Part shown: positions 9,078 through 17,026 of the stretch, in pieces
How positions within the stretch are numbered: position 1 is the stretch's first letter
Layout: every line of letters begins with the position of its first letter
Source of the DNA: an uncultured Roseburia sp.
GTDB lineage: Bacteria > Bacillota > Clostridia > Lachnospirales > Lachnospiraceae
Assembly (NCBI GenBank): GCA_934358955.1
Contig: CAKRLC010000022.1
Span: 1-31,513 of the forward strand
Length of the DNA: 31,513 bases
Direction of reading: 5' to 3'
The notes under the pieces: generated by a model
The model's database searches: none
Seen by the model: the letters and a program-made list of their open reading frames with translations, nothing else
What the model was told of the DNA's origin: nothing
Position numbers and translations under genes: made by a program

Positions 9078-9106
9078 TTGCTTTTTTTATATTTCTTTTA
9101 TAAAAT
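9078..9106 (+). promoter_or_regulatory. Possible promoter of the FadR-type regulator
   Basis: TTGCTT (9078-9083), 17 bases, TAAAAT (9101-9106). The predicted start point falls at the edge of the palindrome 9112-9133, as expected for autorepression. The leader to the ATG at 9413 would be about 300 bases and would contain the inverted repeat pair. The -35 is imperfect, so this is tentative. Confidence 0.45.
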
Positions 9107-9111
9107 ATGCT

Positions 9112-9133
9112 TGTGGTCACTGGTCTGACCACA
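9112..9133. promoter_or_regulatory. FadR/GntR-type operator palindrome
   Basis: TGTGGTCA, six bases, TGACCACA: a perfect 8+8 inverted repeat. It contains TGGTCTGACCA (9121-9131), which has the TGGTnnnACCA form of FadR-subfamily operators. It sits between the divergent regulator (9413) and the acyltransferase operon, overlapping the predicted plus-strand start point and about 65 bases upstream of the minus-strand -35. Confidence 0.65.
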
Positions 9134-9149
9134 TACCACATTATCAATC

Positions 9150-9230
9150 GAATCCGGGTGGCAGAAAGTCTGCATTTTAGTTTATGGTGTCAGATTGCAC
9201 AAAAGAAATATTCCAAGTTTCATTGTGCAA
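9150..9230 (+). repeat. Interspersed palindromic repeat, copy B-left
   Basis: Begins GAATCCGGGTG and ends in a hairpin (ATTGCACAA at 9194-9202 with TTGTGCAA at 9223-9230). Its first 25 or so bases match copy C closely (GAATYCRGGTGKCAGAARGTCTGC allowing one-base differences) and its second half matches B-right. It forms a head-to-head pair with B-right. Confidence 0.75.
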
Positions 9231-9240
9231 ACATTCCGAT

Positions 9241-9278
9241 AAGCCTCTGAAAACGTGAACCGTGTTCAGCAGAGGCTT
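9241..9278. other. Small stem between the two inverted repeat copies
   Basis: AAGCCTCTG (9241-9249) pairs perfectly with CAGAGGCTT (9270-9278). It lies at the centre of the B-left/B-right pair, so the whole of 9150-9386 could fold as one long, mostly double-stranded RNA. No T-run follows, so it is not a terminator. Confidence 0.5.
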
Positions 9279-9301
9279 CCACGCTTCATGAGTCTTATCT
9301 C

Positions 9302-9386
9302 CATTGCACAAAGAGAAACTTTTCATATTTCTTTTGTGCAATCTGACAATAAAGGTTATGGAGCAGAACATATAACACCCGAATCC
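9302..9386 (-). repeat. Interspersed palindromic repeat, copy B-right
   Basis: Read on the minus strand it starts GGATTCGGGTG, continues through CTCCATAACCTTTATTG and ends in the hairpin ATTGCACAAAAGAAA...TTTCTCTTTGTGCAAT (9342-9303). It is the best-preserved copy and is close to identical to copy A over the last 60 bases. The 3' edge lies 26 bases before the start codon of the regulator. Confidence 0.8.
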
Positions 9387-9412
9387 ACTATGTAGAAAAG
9401 GACGTATATTCT

Positions 9413-10120
9413 ATGGAATTTAAAAAATTAAATGCCCCTTCCATGAAGGAGCTTTTTATTACAGAACTTCAAAATATGATTTTATCCGGTCAGTTAGAGA
9501 TCGGTGCCAAGCTTCCACCGGAGCGTGAGCTTGCAGAGTCTATGCAGGTCTCCCGTGCGGTGATCAATTCCGGTATCTCAGAGCTGGAGAAAAAAGGCTT
9601 TCTTGTTGTCAAACCCCGCATCGGAACTTTTGTTGCTAATTATGAGAAGAACGGTACGATCGATACCCTCATCGCGATCATGAATTATAATGGCGGCGTT
9701 CTCCGCAACAGAGATGTCCGCTCCATCTTAGAGGTGCGCATCATGTTCATGTCCGTTGCCTCTTCTATGGCGATCGATCATGCTTCTGATGAAGAAATCG
9801 CTTCTTTGGAAACCTATGTCACACAGTTAGCCCATAGCACCTCACCAGAGCAGACTGCCACACTGATCTTTGATTTCAGCCATGCGATCGCCTGCATCAG
9901 TGGAAATACGCTTCTTCCGCTGTTTTTTATCTCCTTCAAAGATCTTGTCTGCCGTCTCTGGGTGAAATATGGTCAAAAATACGGCATAGAAGAGCTCTAC
10001 CACAGTGCAGATAAAATCTATTGCAGCCTGCGTGAACGCAATAAAAAAGCGGCTTCCGATTTCATCCGCATTTCCACTCAGGAAAGCATCGACGGAAGCC
10101 GCACGATCTATTATGAGTAA
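9413..10120 (+). CDS. GntR-family transcriptional regulator, FadR/FCD subfamily
   Basis: The N-terminal winged helix-turn-helix (about residues 8-75) contains LPPERELAESMQVSRAVINS, the GntR recognition-helix region. It is followed by a C-terminal FCD all-helical ligand domain (about 90-225) with RSILEVRIMF and FDFSHAIACISGN, typical of the FadR subgroup that senses small organic acids or acyl compounds. The last histidine usual in the FCD metal site appears absent (the C-terminal helix reads SDFIRISTQES). The start is set by GAAAAGGA about 10 bases upstream. It is divergent from the acyltransferase operon, with a matching operator palindrome between them, so control of that operon and of itself is the obvious inference. 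235 aa is normal. Confidence 0.9.
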   Translation: MEFKKLNAPSMKELFITELQNMILSGQLEIGAKLPPERELAESMQVSRAVINSGISELEKKGFLVVKPRIGTFVANYEKNGTIDTLIAIMNYNGGVLRNRDVRSILEVRIMFMSVASSMAIDHASDEEIASLETYVTQLAHSTSPEQTATLIFDFSHAIACISGNTLLPLFFISFKDLVCRLWVKYGQKYGIEELYHSADKIYCSLRERNKKAASDFIRISTQESIDGSRTIYYE

Positions 10121-10172
10121 GAGTCGCCTTAAGCTGTTACATAACTTAACTGCAGCCTTTTACTATATCCAT

Positions 10173-11942
10173 TTACGCCTGTGAAGATGTATTCACAAAC
10201 TGGCTTTCATACAGGTTTGCATAGAATCCTTTTTTTGCAAGAAGCTCTTCATGCTTTCCCTGTTCAATAATTTTTCCGTCTTTCATCACCAGGATCATAT
10301 CTGCTTCCTGGATCGTAGACAGACGGTGTGCAACGATGAAGCTCGTTCTACCCTGCATCATCCTGGCAAAGGCTTTCTGGATCCTGATCTCGGTTCTTGT
10401 ATCGATCGAGGAGGTTGCTTCATCTAAGATCAGCATTGGTGGCAGGCATAGCATAACTCTTGTAATGCATAAGAGCTGCTTCTGCCCCTGGGAAAGATTG
10501 CCTCCATCCTCAGCGATCACCGTATCATAGCCTTTTGGAAGACGTTTGATAAAGCTGTGTGCGTGGGATGCCTTTGCAGCTGCAATGATCTCTTCTTCCG
10601 TTGCGTCCGGTTTTCCCATAATAATATTGTCCCGGATCGTTCCACTCCGGAGCCAGGTCTCCTGTAACACCATTCCGTAATTATTCCGCAGGCTCTTTCT
10701 TGTCATTTCCTGGATCGGCACTCCGCTTACACAGATCCTGCCTTCGTTCACATCATAGAAACGCATCAGCAGATTGATCAATGTCGTCTTACCACAGCCG
10801 GTCGGTCCTACAATGGCTACCCGCTGTCCCGGTTCTACGCTTAAATTAAAGTCTTCGATCAGTTTCTGCTCCGGTGTATAAGAAAAATATACATGCTCTA
10901 ATGCAACATGTCCGTCTGCCTGATCAAGGACCACTGCATCCGCTGCATCCGGAACCTCAGATGGTTCTTCCATCAGATCAAACACCCTGCCTGCACATGC
11001 CAGCGCATTCTGTAACTCCGTTACTACACCGGAAATCTCATTGAATGGCTTTGTATACTGATTTGCATAACTTAACAGGGAGGAAAGCTGTCCGACTGAT
11101 ATTCCACCTGCAATTGCCGTAAAAGCTCCAACAACTCCTACAACTGCATAAACGATACTGTTGACAAATCTTGTTGCCGGATTAGTGATACTGGAAAAGA
11201 AAATCGCGCGCAGAGAGCATTTCTCCAAACGGTCGTTGATCTCGTCAAACTTCTGAAGTGCTTCCTCTTCATGTGAAAATGCCTGCACGACCTTCTGATT
11301 CCCGATCATTTCCTCGATCAGGGCTGTCTGTTCGCCTCTTGTCTCTGATTGAAGCTTGAACATGGAAAATGTCTTTTTCGCAATAAAGCTTGCTACCACT
11401 AAAGACAATGGTGTGATCACAACCACTGCGGCTGTGATCCGTACACTGATTGTCAGCATGAAAATCAAAGTACCGAAAATGGTTACAATTCCGGTAAAAA
11501 ACTGTGTAAATCCCATAAGAAGACCGTCTGCAAACTGATCTACATCCGCGATCACACGGCTTACGATCTCCCCATAAGAATGTCCGTCAATATATTTTAA
11601 CGGAAGCTTTTCGATTTTTTCAAAAGCTTCTTTCCGGATGTCCCGGATAATATTATAAGTGATCTTATTGTTGCATGCATTCATGATCCACTGGGCAATC
11701 GCAGTCAGCACAATGATAACCGCCATTTTTTTCAGGATCATAAAAATTCCAGAAAAATCAACCATTCCCTTTGCAAGGATCAGATCAACTGCACGTCCGG
11801 TAAGAATTGGCAGATATAATGTCAGCGCTACTGTCACTGCAGCAAGCACAATGGAAAGACCAAGATATCCCCAATATCTGCGGATATAATTCATAACTTT
11901 TTTGAGGGTTGATTTTTGTTTTTCAGTCACTGGCTTTTTCAT
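10173..11942 (-). CDS. Heterodimeric ABC exporter, catalytic half (permease-ATPase)
   Basis: Type IV ABC exporter half: six membrane helices (about residues 28-310), then a nucleotide-binding domain with Walker A GPTGCGKTT, Walker B MLILDEATSSID with the catalytic Glu, and the H-loop histidine in SFIVAHRLSTI. Its signature motif is LSQGQ rather than LSGGQ. Its start codon abuts the stop of the partner gene (11943), so the two are translated together. An intact catalytic centre here with a degenerate partner is the known pattern of heterodimeric multidrug/lipid exporters such as BmrCD, TM287/288 and TmrAB. Substrate not inferable. No convincing terminator lies in the 52 bases between this gene and the convergent regulator. 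Confidence 0.92.
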   Translation of the reverse strand: MKKPVTEKQKSTLKKVMNYIRRYWGYLGLSIVLAAVTVALTLYLPILTGRAVDLILAKGMVDFSGIFMILKKMAVIIVLTAIAQWIMNACNNKITYNIIRDIRKEAFEKIEKLPLKYIDGHSYGEIVSRVIADVDQFADGLLMGFTQFFTGIVTIFGTLIFMLTISVRITAAVVVITPLSLVVASFIAKKTFSMFKLQSETRGEQTALIEEMIGNQKVVQAFSHEEEALQKFDEINDRLEKCSLRAIFFSSITNPATRFVNSIVYAVVGVVGAFTAIAGGISVGQLSSLLSYANQYTKPFNEISGVVTELQNALACAGRVFDLMEEPSEVPDAADAVVLDQADGHVALEHVYFSYTPEQKLIEDFNLSVEPGQRVAIVGPTGCGKTTLINLLMRFYDVNEGRICVSGVPIQEMTRKSLRNNYGMVLQETWLRSGTIRDNIIMGKPDATEEEIIAAAKASHAHSFIKRLPKGYDTVIAEDGGNLSQGQKQLLCITRVMLCLPPMLILDEATSSIDTRTEIRIQKAFARMMQGRTSFIVAHRLSTIQEADMILVMKDGKIIEQGKHEELLAKKGFYANLYESQFVNTSSQA

Positions 11943-13679
11943 TTATCTTCCCTCCTCTGTCTTTTTAAACTGTGAATAATAGATTTCCTGATATACTTCA
12001 CATTCTTTTAACAACTGCTCATGTGTTCCCATACCAACGATCTGTCCATCATCTAATACGATGATCTTATCTGCATACATAATGGAAGCCGCACGCTGGG
12101 ATACAATAAATACCGTTGCCTGATTTTCCATATCGCGGATTGCCATGCGAAGCTTTGCATCTGTTGCAAAATCAAGAGCAGATGCACTGTCATCCAAAAT
12201 AAGAATATCCGGATTTTTCAAGATGGCTCTTGCGATCGTCATACGCTGTCTTTGTCCGCCGGAAAGGTTTTTTCCGCCCTGCTCGATCTTAAAATCAAGT
12301 CCGCCCTCTTTCTGGTCTACAAATTCTTTTGCCTGGGCAATCTCAAGTGCCCGATAAATATCTTCATCTGTGGCGGTCTCATTTCCCCAGAGCATATTTT
12401 CACGGATCGTTCCCTTAAATAAAACTGCTTTCTGCAACACCATACCAATCTTACTGCGAAGCTCTTCTAAGGTATAATCACGGACATCTTTTCCGTTTAT
12501 TTTTACGCTTCCCTTTGTTGCATCATAAAAACGCGGGATCATATTTACAACCGATGATTTTCCGGATCCGGTACCTCCGATGATACCGATCGTTTCGCCT
12601 TTTTTTGCCGAAAAATCAATATCTGTCAGTGATTCTTCCCCAGCCCCTGCATAAGTGAGGGATACATGGGAAAATACTACTGCGGCTTCTGTTTTTTCCA
12701 GCTCTGCGGCTGCAGCTACAGCCGGATCCTGAATGGATGGCTGCATCTCAAAAATTGCCTGGATACGGTTTCCACATGCAATGGATTTCGTGATATTAAT
12801 GATCAGGTTTGCCAGCTTGATCAGCTCGACTAAAATCTGTGACATATAGCTGACAAGCGCAACCACTTCACCCTGTGTGATATATCCGTCATTGACACGT
12901 ATCGCACCTGTCCATACAAGGACAACGATCGCACCGTTGATGATCACATAAGTAAGCGGGTTCATCAGCGCCGAGATTTTTCCTACATAAAGCTGTATTT
13001 TTGTCAGCGCATCATTGCTTTCGTTAAAATGAACCGTTTCATCCTGCTCTTTATTAAAAGCACGGATCACTCTGCTTCCGGTCAGGTTTTCTCTTGTGAT
13101 CCCAAGCACCTTGTCCAAGGCTGCCTGCACTTTTTTGTACAGCGGGATACTGATGATCATAACTCCGAAAACAACGATGGATAACAGCGGAATCGTTACA
13201 ACAAAAATTAGTGCCGCCTTAAAATCAATCGTAAACGCCATCACCATCGCTCCAAATACGATAAACGGTGAACGCAGGAACAGACGCAGCACAAGGTTTA
13301 CACCGTTCTGCGTCTGGTTAATGTCACTTGTCATGCGTGTGATCAAAGTAGAGGTACCTACCGTATCCATCTCTGAAAAAGAAAGTGTCTGAATATGTTC
13401 AAACAATGCGTGACGCAGCTTTGTTGAAAACCCTACCGCTGCTTTTGCTGCAAAATACTGTGCCGTGATCGAACAGGTCAGTCCGATCAGAGCCAGTAAT
13501 ACAAGTACCATGCACATTTTCATGATGTATGGGCGGTCACCGTTTGCAACACCGGTATCAATGATCGCAGCCATAACAAGCGGTACGATCAGTTCAAACG
13601 ATGCTTCTAATAATTTAAAAAGAGGTCCTAAAACACTCTCTTTTTTATAATCCTTTAAATATACCAGCAATTTTTTCAT
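11943..13679 (-). CDS. Heterodimeric ABC exporter, degenerate half (permease-ATPase)
   Basis: Six membrane helices (about 15-300) and a nucleotide-binding domain with Walker A GGTGSGKSS and a canonical signature LSGGQRQR. The Walker B Glu is replaced by Asp (ILILDDSASALD) and the H-loop His by Gln (FIVSQRAASI). These two losses define the non-hydrolysing site of a heterodimeric exporter, complementary to the intact site in the next gene. It starts 21 bases after the DUF368 stop, so the three genes form one unit (DUF368 - this gene - 10173-11942). 578 aa is full length. Confidence 0.92.
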   Translation of the reverse strand: MKKLLVYLKDYKKESVLGPLFKLLEASFELIVPLVMAAIIDTGVANGDRPYIMKMCMVLVLLALIGLTCSITAQYFAAKAAVGFSTKLRHALFEHIQTLSFSEMDTVGTSTLITRMTSDINQTQNGVNLVLRLFLRSPFIVFGAMVMAFTIDFKAALIFVVTIPLLSIVVFGVMIISIPLYKKVQAALDKVLGITRENLTGSRVIRAFNKEQDETVHFNESNDALTKIQLYVGKISALMNPLTYVIINGAIVVLVWTGAIRVNDGYITQGEVVALVSYMSQILVELIKLANLIINITKSIACGNRIQAIFEMQPSIQDPAVAAAAELEKTEAAVVFSHVSLTYAGAGEESLTDIDFSAKKGETIGIIGGTGSGKSSVVNMIPRFYDATKGSVKINGKDVRDYTLEELRSKIGMVLQKAVLFKGTIRENMLWGNETATDEDIYRALEIAQAKEFVDQKEGGLDFKIEQGGKNLSGGQRQRMTIARAILKNPDILILDDSASALDFATDAKLRMAIRDMENQATVFIVSQRAASIMYADKIIVLDDGQIVGMGTHEQLLKECEVYQEIYYSQFKKTEEGR

Positions 13680-13700
13680 CTTGCAGAAATCCTCTCTCCC

Positions 13701-14576
13701 TTACTGCTTCATATCCTTCATCTTCTGTAATCCCAAAATGATCACTCCACCGATCACAAAGAATAAAATGCTGAAGTCATGGATTCCCATTGCCGGCTGC
13801 GGTACATCCAGAGTCGTCGGTCCCATAATGACTGCATAAATAGAGCCAAGCATCAGTCCAATGATCAGATATATTGTCTGTGGGCGGAAGCTTTCCAAAG
13901 CCTTACGGATCACCTTAACAACGCTGAACGCTCCAACTAATACTCCGCATCCGAATAAAAAGACGGTCCAGAAGCTTTCAAAATGTAAATGCAGAAAATC
14001 CTTGATCGCTGTAATGATCGGCAGATATAACCCCAGGATCAGAAGAATTGTAGATCCTGAAATTCCAGGCAGAACCATTGCAGAGATTGCGATCATTCCA
14101 GCAACAAATACAAACAGAGCAATCCCCGGTGTCAGGTGTTCTAAGTTCACACCATTTTCTCCTCCGGAAACCGGGTTAAAATAAGTGAGCGCACTTACAA
14201 CTGCAATTCCGATCAGAATAAACGGAATGTATTTTTTCTGTGACTTTAACGTATCTTTTTCTTCTTTTATAACAAGTGGGATCGCAAATATAATAAATCC
14301 GATAAACAGCGAACTGATATAATAAATATGGGATTCAAACACACTTGTCAACACAAGAACTGCAAGAACAAATCCGCAGACCCATCCGATTCCCAGCTTA
14401 AGCAGGAAAAAAAGTGCCTCTTTTTTCTTCTCTTTGCTTCCTGTGATCAGATCATCGATTGAATCGATAAATTGCTCATAAAATCCAAGTAAAAATGCAA
14501 TCGTTCCTCCGGACACGCCCGGAACACTGTCTGCGAGCGCCATACAAAATCCTCTGATAAATTGTATTACATACAT
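13701..14576 (-). CDS. DUF368 membrane protein (PopT-like)
   Basis: A polytopic membrane protein with the DUF368 hallmark RGFCMALADSVPGVSGGTIAF at its N-terminus (checked as overlapping short motifs ADSVPGVSGGT and a second MVLPGISGST near the middle, the two inverted halves of the fold). Members of DUF368 have been described as undecaprenyl-phosphate translocases that recycle the cell-wall lipid carrier. The frame also opens at ATG 14591; ATG 14576 is preferred because GAGG lies 9 bases upstream while 14591 has no clear ribosome site. Its own promoter is at 14640-14669. It leads the exporter pair by 21 bases, which hints at an envelope-linked job for that exporter. Confidence 0.9.
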   Translation of the reverse strand: MYVIQFIRGFCMALADSVPGVSGGTIAFLLGFYEQFIDSIDDLITGSKEKKKEALFFLLKLGIGWVCGFVLAVLVLTSVFESHIYYISSLFIGFIIFAIPLVIKEEKDTLKSQKKYIPFILIGIAVVSALTYFNPVSGGENGVNLEHLTPGIALFVFVAGMIAISAMVLPGISGSTILLILGLYLPIITAIKDFLHLHFESFWTVFLFGCGVLVGAFSVVKVIRKALESFRPQTIYLIIGLMLGSIYAVIMGPTTLDVPQPAMGIHDFSILFFVIGGVIILGLQKMKDMKQ

Positions 14577-14639
14577 CTCAATCAACCTCATTCTTTTTCT
14601 AAATAATCTCTATGCTGCTTTCTTACAGCACTGCACCCT

Positions 14640-14669
14640 ATTATAACGTTATTGTGTGCTGTTTGTCTA
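14640..14669 (-). promoter_or_regulatory. Promoter of the DUF368-ABC exporter operon
   Basis: On the minus strand TAGACA (14669-14664), an 18-base spacer and a perfect TATAAT (14645-14640). It lies within the 109-base gap between tcdA and the DUF368 gene. Confidence 0.65.
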
Positions 14670-14685
14670 TTCTAACTTCGCCGGC

Positions 14686-15441
14686 TTACTTTCTGATAAG
14701 ATCCTTCACAACTTCCCCTGCAATGATAAGGCCTGCAACAGAAGGCACGAATGCCACGCTTCCCGGAATGTCTCTCCGTTCCGTACATTTATGCTCGGCT
14801 CCCGGAGGACAGATGCAGTTTGCCCGGCAGCTGATCGACATATCTTCGATCGGTCTTGTCGGTTTTTCCTCGGAATAAACAACCTTTAATTTTTTCACTC
14901 CACGTTTTTTCAATTCACGTCTCATGACCTTGGCAAGTGGGCAGACCTTCGTCTTATAAATATCTGCTACCTGGAACTGGCTTCCATCCAGCTTATTTCC
15001 GGCACCCATGCTGCTGATGATCGGAATGTTTAACTCCTGCGCTTTCATGACAAGTTCAATCTTCGCTGTCACAGTATCCACAGCATCTACAATATAATCA
15101 TATTCTTCAAATGGAAAATCAGATGCATTTTCCGGCAGGAAGAAGCATTTATGGATCCGCACATCGGCCTGTGGATTGATCTCCAAAATACGGTCACGCA
15201 TTACTTCTGCTTTGTATTTTCCGACTGTTTTTCTTGTTGCAATGATCTGGCGGTTCAGATTCGTCAGGCACACTTTATCATCATCGATCAGGTCAAATGC
15301 CCCTACTCCGCTGCGCACAAGTGCTTCACACACATAGCCGCCAACTCCGCCAACTCCAAATACTGCCACGCGGGAATGTTCCAGGCGGTCCATCGCCTCT
15401 TTTCCCAGTAATAATTCTGTTCTTGAAAACTGATTTAACAT
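14686..15441 (-). CDS. tcdA: tRNA threonylcarbamoyladenosine dehydratase
   Basis: A ThiF/E1-like ATP-dependent enzyme that cyclises t6A37 of ANN-decoding tRNAs to ct6A. The N-terminus FSRTELLLGKEAMDRLEHS leads into the nucleotide-binding FGVGGVGGYVCEALVRSG. Then come DDDKVCLTNLNRQ, AVDTVTAKIELV and a Cys-rich segment (CRANCICPPGAEHKC), as in the TcdA/CsdL branch. 251 aa matches. The frame runs upstream into the interspersed repeat (to 15495), but ATG 15441 has AAGGAG 5 bases before it and is where family similarity begins. No csdA/csdE partner is nearby. Confidence 0.9.
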   Translation of the reverse strand: MLNQFSRTELLLGKEAMDRLEHSRVAVFGVGGVGGYVCEALVRSGVGAFDLIDDDKVCLTNLNRQIIATRKTVGKYKAEVMRDRILEINPQADVRIHKCFFLPENASDFPFEEYDYIVDAVDTVTAKIELVMKAQELNIPIISSMGAGNKLDGSQFQVADIYKTKVCPLAKVMRRELKKRGVKKLKVVYSEEKPTRPIEDMSISCRANCICPPGAEHKCTERRDIPGSVAFVPSVAGLIIAGEVVKDLIRK

Positions 15442-15465
15442 ATTTGCTCCTTGTTTAGCTTTTTT

Positions 15466-15532
15466 CTTCCATATTTCTTTTGTGCAATTTACCAATAAAG
15501 GTTATGAAGCAGACCTTCTGACACCTGAATTC
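15466..15532 (-). repeat. Interspersed palindromic repeat, copy C (partial)
   Basis: On the minus strand it starts GAATTCAGGTGTCAGAAGG (15532 downward), continues CATAACCTTTATTGG and ATTGCACAAAAGAAATATGG, then departs from the family just where the second hairpin arm should begin. The 3' end of the unit is replaced by the tcdA ribosome-site region, so the hairpin is lost. It lies 25 bases upstream of the tcdA start and may contribute to its leader. Confidence 0.75.
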
Positions 15533-15580
15533 TAATATCTGTCCATAGAATTTTCTCATCTGATCTTGTCTTCATTTATA

Positions 15581-16954
15581 TTATGACCTCAGATAGTTCA
15601 GTACATCCGCAAGGCTTCCTACACCAACAAGACGGATTCCGGTTACCTGCGGCATCACTGCCCGGCAGACCTCCGGCAAGATGCACACTTCAAAGCCAAG
15701 CTTTTTCGCTTCCTGCACGCGCTGTTCTGCCATATTCACGGCACGTACCTCACCACTTAGGCCAACTTCTCCAAAGCAGATCGTCTTTTCATCGATCGGT
15801 CTGTCCCGAAAACTTGATATTAATGCCAGCACGATTCCAAGATCGATCGCCGGCTCGTTCATCTTAATTCCACCTGCAATATTAACATAAGCATCACAGT
15901 CTGCCAACTTCAATCCCAGTCTTTTTTCCAGGACGGCCATCAGAAGGTTCACCCTGTTAAAATCTGTTCCTGCTGCCGTTCTTCTTGGAATTCCAAAATT
16001 GCTGTGACACACCAGTGCCTGCACTTCTAAAAGGATCGGTCTTGTTCCCTCCATCGAACAGGTCACTACGGAACCGGATGCGCCCTGCGGTTTTCCGCTT
16101 AGCATATATTCGGACGGATTTTCCACCTCTTCCAGTCCACTCTGGCGCATTTCAAACACTCCGATCTCATTTGTTGAGCCAAAACGGTTTTTTACACCGC
16201 GTAAAATACGGTACGCAGCATGTCTGTCTCCCTCAAAATAAAGAACGGTATCCACCATATGCTCTAACACACGCGGACCGGCAACGACGCCTTCCTTTGT
16301 TACGTGTCCGACGATAAAAATAGAAATCCCCATTCCTTTTGCGATCTGCATCAGAGTGCCCGTAGACTCCCTTACCTGGGAAACACTGCCCGGAGCAGAA
16401 GAAACTTCTTCATTAAACATCGTTTGAATAGAATCAATGATCACAATCTGTGGTTTTTCACGGTCGATCACTGCCTTGATCGTATCGAGATTCGTCTCAC
16501 ATAACAGCTTCAGGCTGTCACCAAACGTTCCGATACGTTCTGCGCGGATCCTTATCTGCTGTAACGATTCCTCACCGGAAATATATAAAACAGATATCTG
16601 CTGATCCGAAAGATTCTTGCAGACCTGCAGCAATAATGTGGATTTTCCAATTCCCGGATCACCACCGACTAATACCATTGACCCTTGAACAATGCCTCCG
16701 CCAAGAACACGGTCAAGCTCCTTCATCCCGGTTGAGATCCGTCTGTCATGCGTCATCTCGATCTGCGAGATCGGCATGACCTTTACCTCTGCTGCAGTTG
16801 ATTTCTTCTTTGCAAGAGTCGTCACACTTTTTTTATCGACGACTTCCTCTACAAACGTATTCCATTCCTTGCAGCCTGGGCACTGTCCCATCCATTTTGA
16901 TGATTCGTAGCCGCAGGACTGGCAGAAAAATATACTTGTCTTTCCTTTTGCCAT
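15581..16954 (-). CDS. radA: DNA repair protein RadA/Sms
   Basis: A RecA-related branch-migration helicase that processes recombination intermediates. It has an N-terminal zinc finger CQSCGYESSKWMGQCPGC (about 11-28), Walker A GGDPGIGKST (about 88-97), the RadA-specific KNRFG motif in RGVKNRFGSTNEIG (about 255), and a Lon-protease-like C-terminal domain (about 290-457). 457 aa is typical. Ribosome site AAGGAA lies just before the ATG. It sits 72 bases downstream of the small hypothetical gene, with a hairpin between them. In many Clostridia radA lies near clpC and mcsB, and clpC is indeed two genes upstream here. Confidence 0.96.
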   Translation of the reverse strand: MAKGKTSIFFCQSCGYESSKWMGQCPGCKEWNTFVEEVVDKKSVTTLAKKKSTAAEVKVMPISQIEMTHDRRISTGMKELDRVLGGGIVQGSMVLVGGDPGIGKSTLLLQVCKNLSDQQISVLYISGEESLQQIRIRAERIGTFGDSLKLLCETNLDTIKAVIDREKPQIVIIDSIQTMFNEEVSSAPGSVSQVRESTGTLMQIAKGMGISIFIVGHVTKEGVVAGPRVLEHMVDTVLYFEGDRHAAYRILRGVKNRFGSTNEIGVFEMRQSGLEEVENPSEYMLSGKPQGASGSVVTCSMEGTRPILLEVQALVCHSNFGIPRRTAAGTDFNRVNLLMAVLEKRLGLKLADCDAYVNIAGGIKMNEPAIDLGIVLALISSFRDRPIDEKTICFGEVGLSGEVRAVNMAEQRVQEAKKLGFEVCILPEVCRAVMPQVTGIRLVGVGSLADVLNYLRS

Positions 16955-16993
16955 GTGCTTCCTTTCCTTATTTTCATATTATAAACAGATAAA

Positions 16994-17017
16994 GGGGCTG
17001 CCGTTTCCGACAACCCC
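16994..17017 (-). terminator. Hairpin between the small hypothetical gene and radA
   Basis: A 10-bp stem (GGGGTTGTCG with CGGCAGCCCC, two G-T pairs) closing a GAAA tetraloop, followed on the minus strand by TTTATCTGTTTAT. GC-rich with a modest T-run, it probably terminates or attenuates transcription before radA. Confidence 0.6.
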
Positions 17018-17026
17018 TGCATGATT

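Noticed and set aside
9177..9371. 64-codon minus-strand open frame between the divergent operons
   Set aside because: It lies entirely over the inverted repeat pair, has no convincing ribosome site, and its translation simply reads the repeats and their hairpins.
10121..10172. Terminator between the convergent regulator and exporter genes
   Set aside because: Only an imperfect GCTG/CAGC stem with a two-base bulge is present, too weak to report.
15442..15495. Longer start for tcdA
   Set aside because: The extra 18 codons read through the interspersed repeat and the ribosome site. ATG 15441 is well supported.
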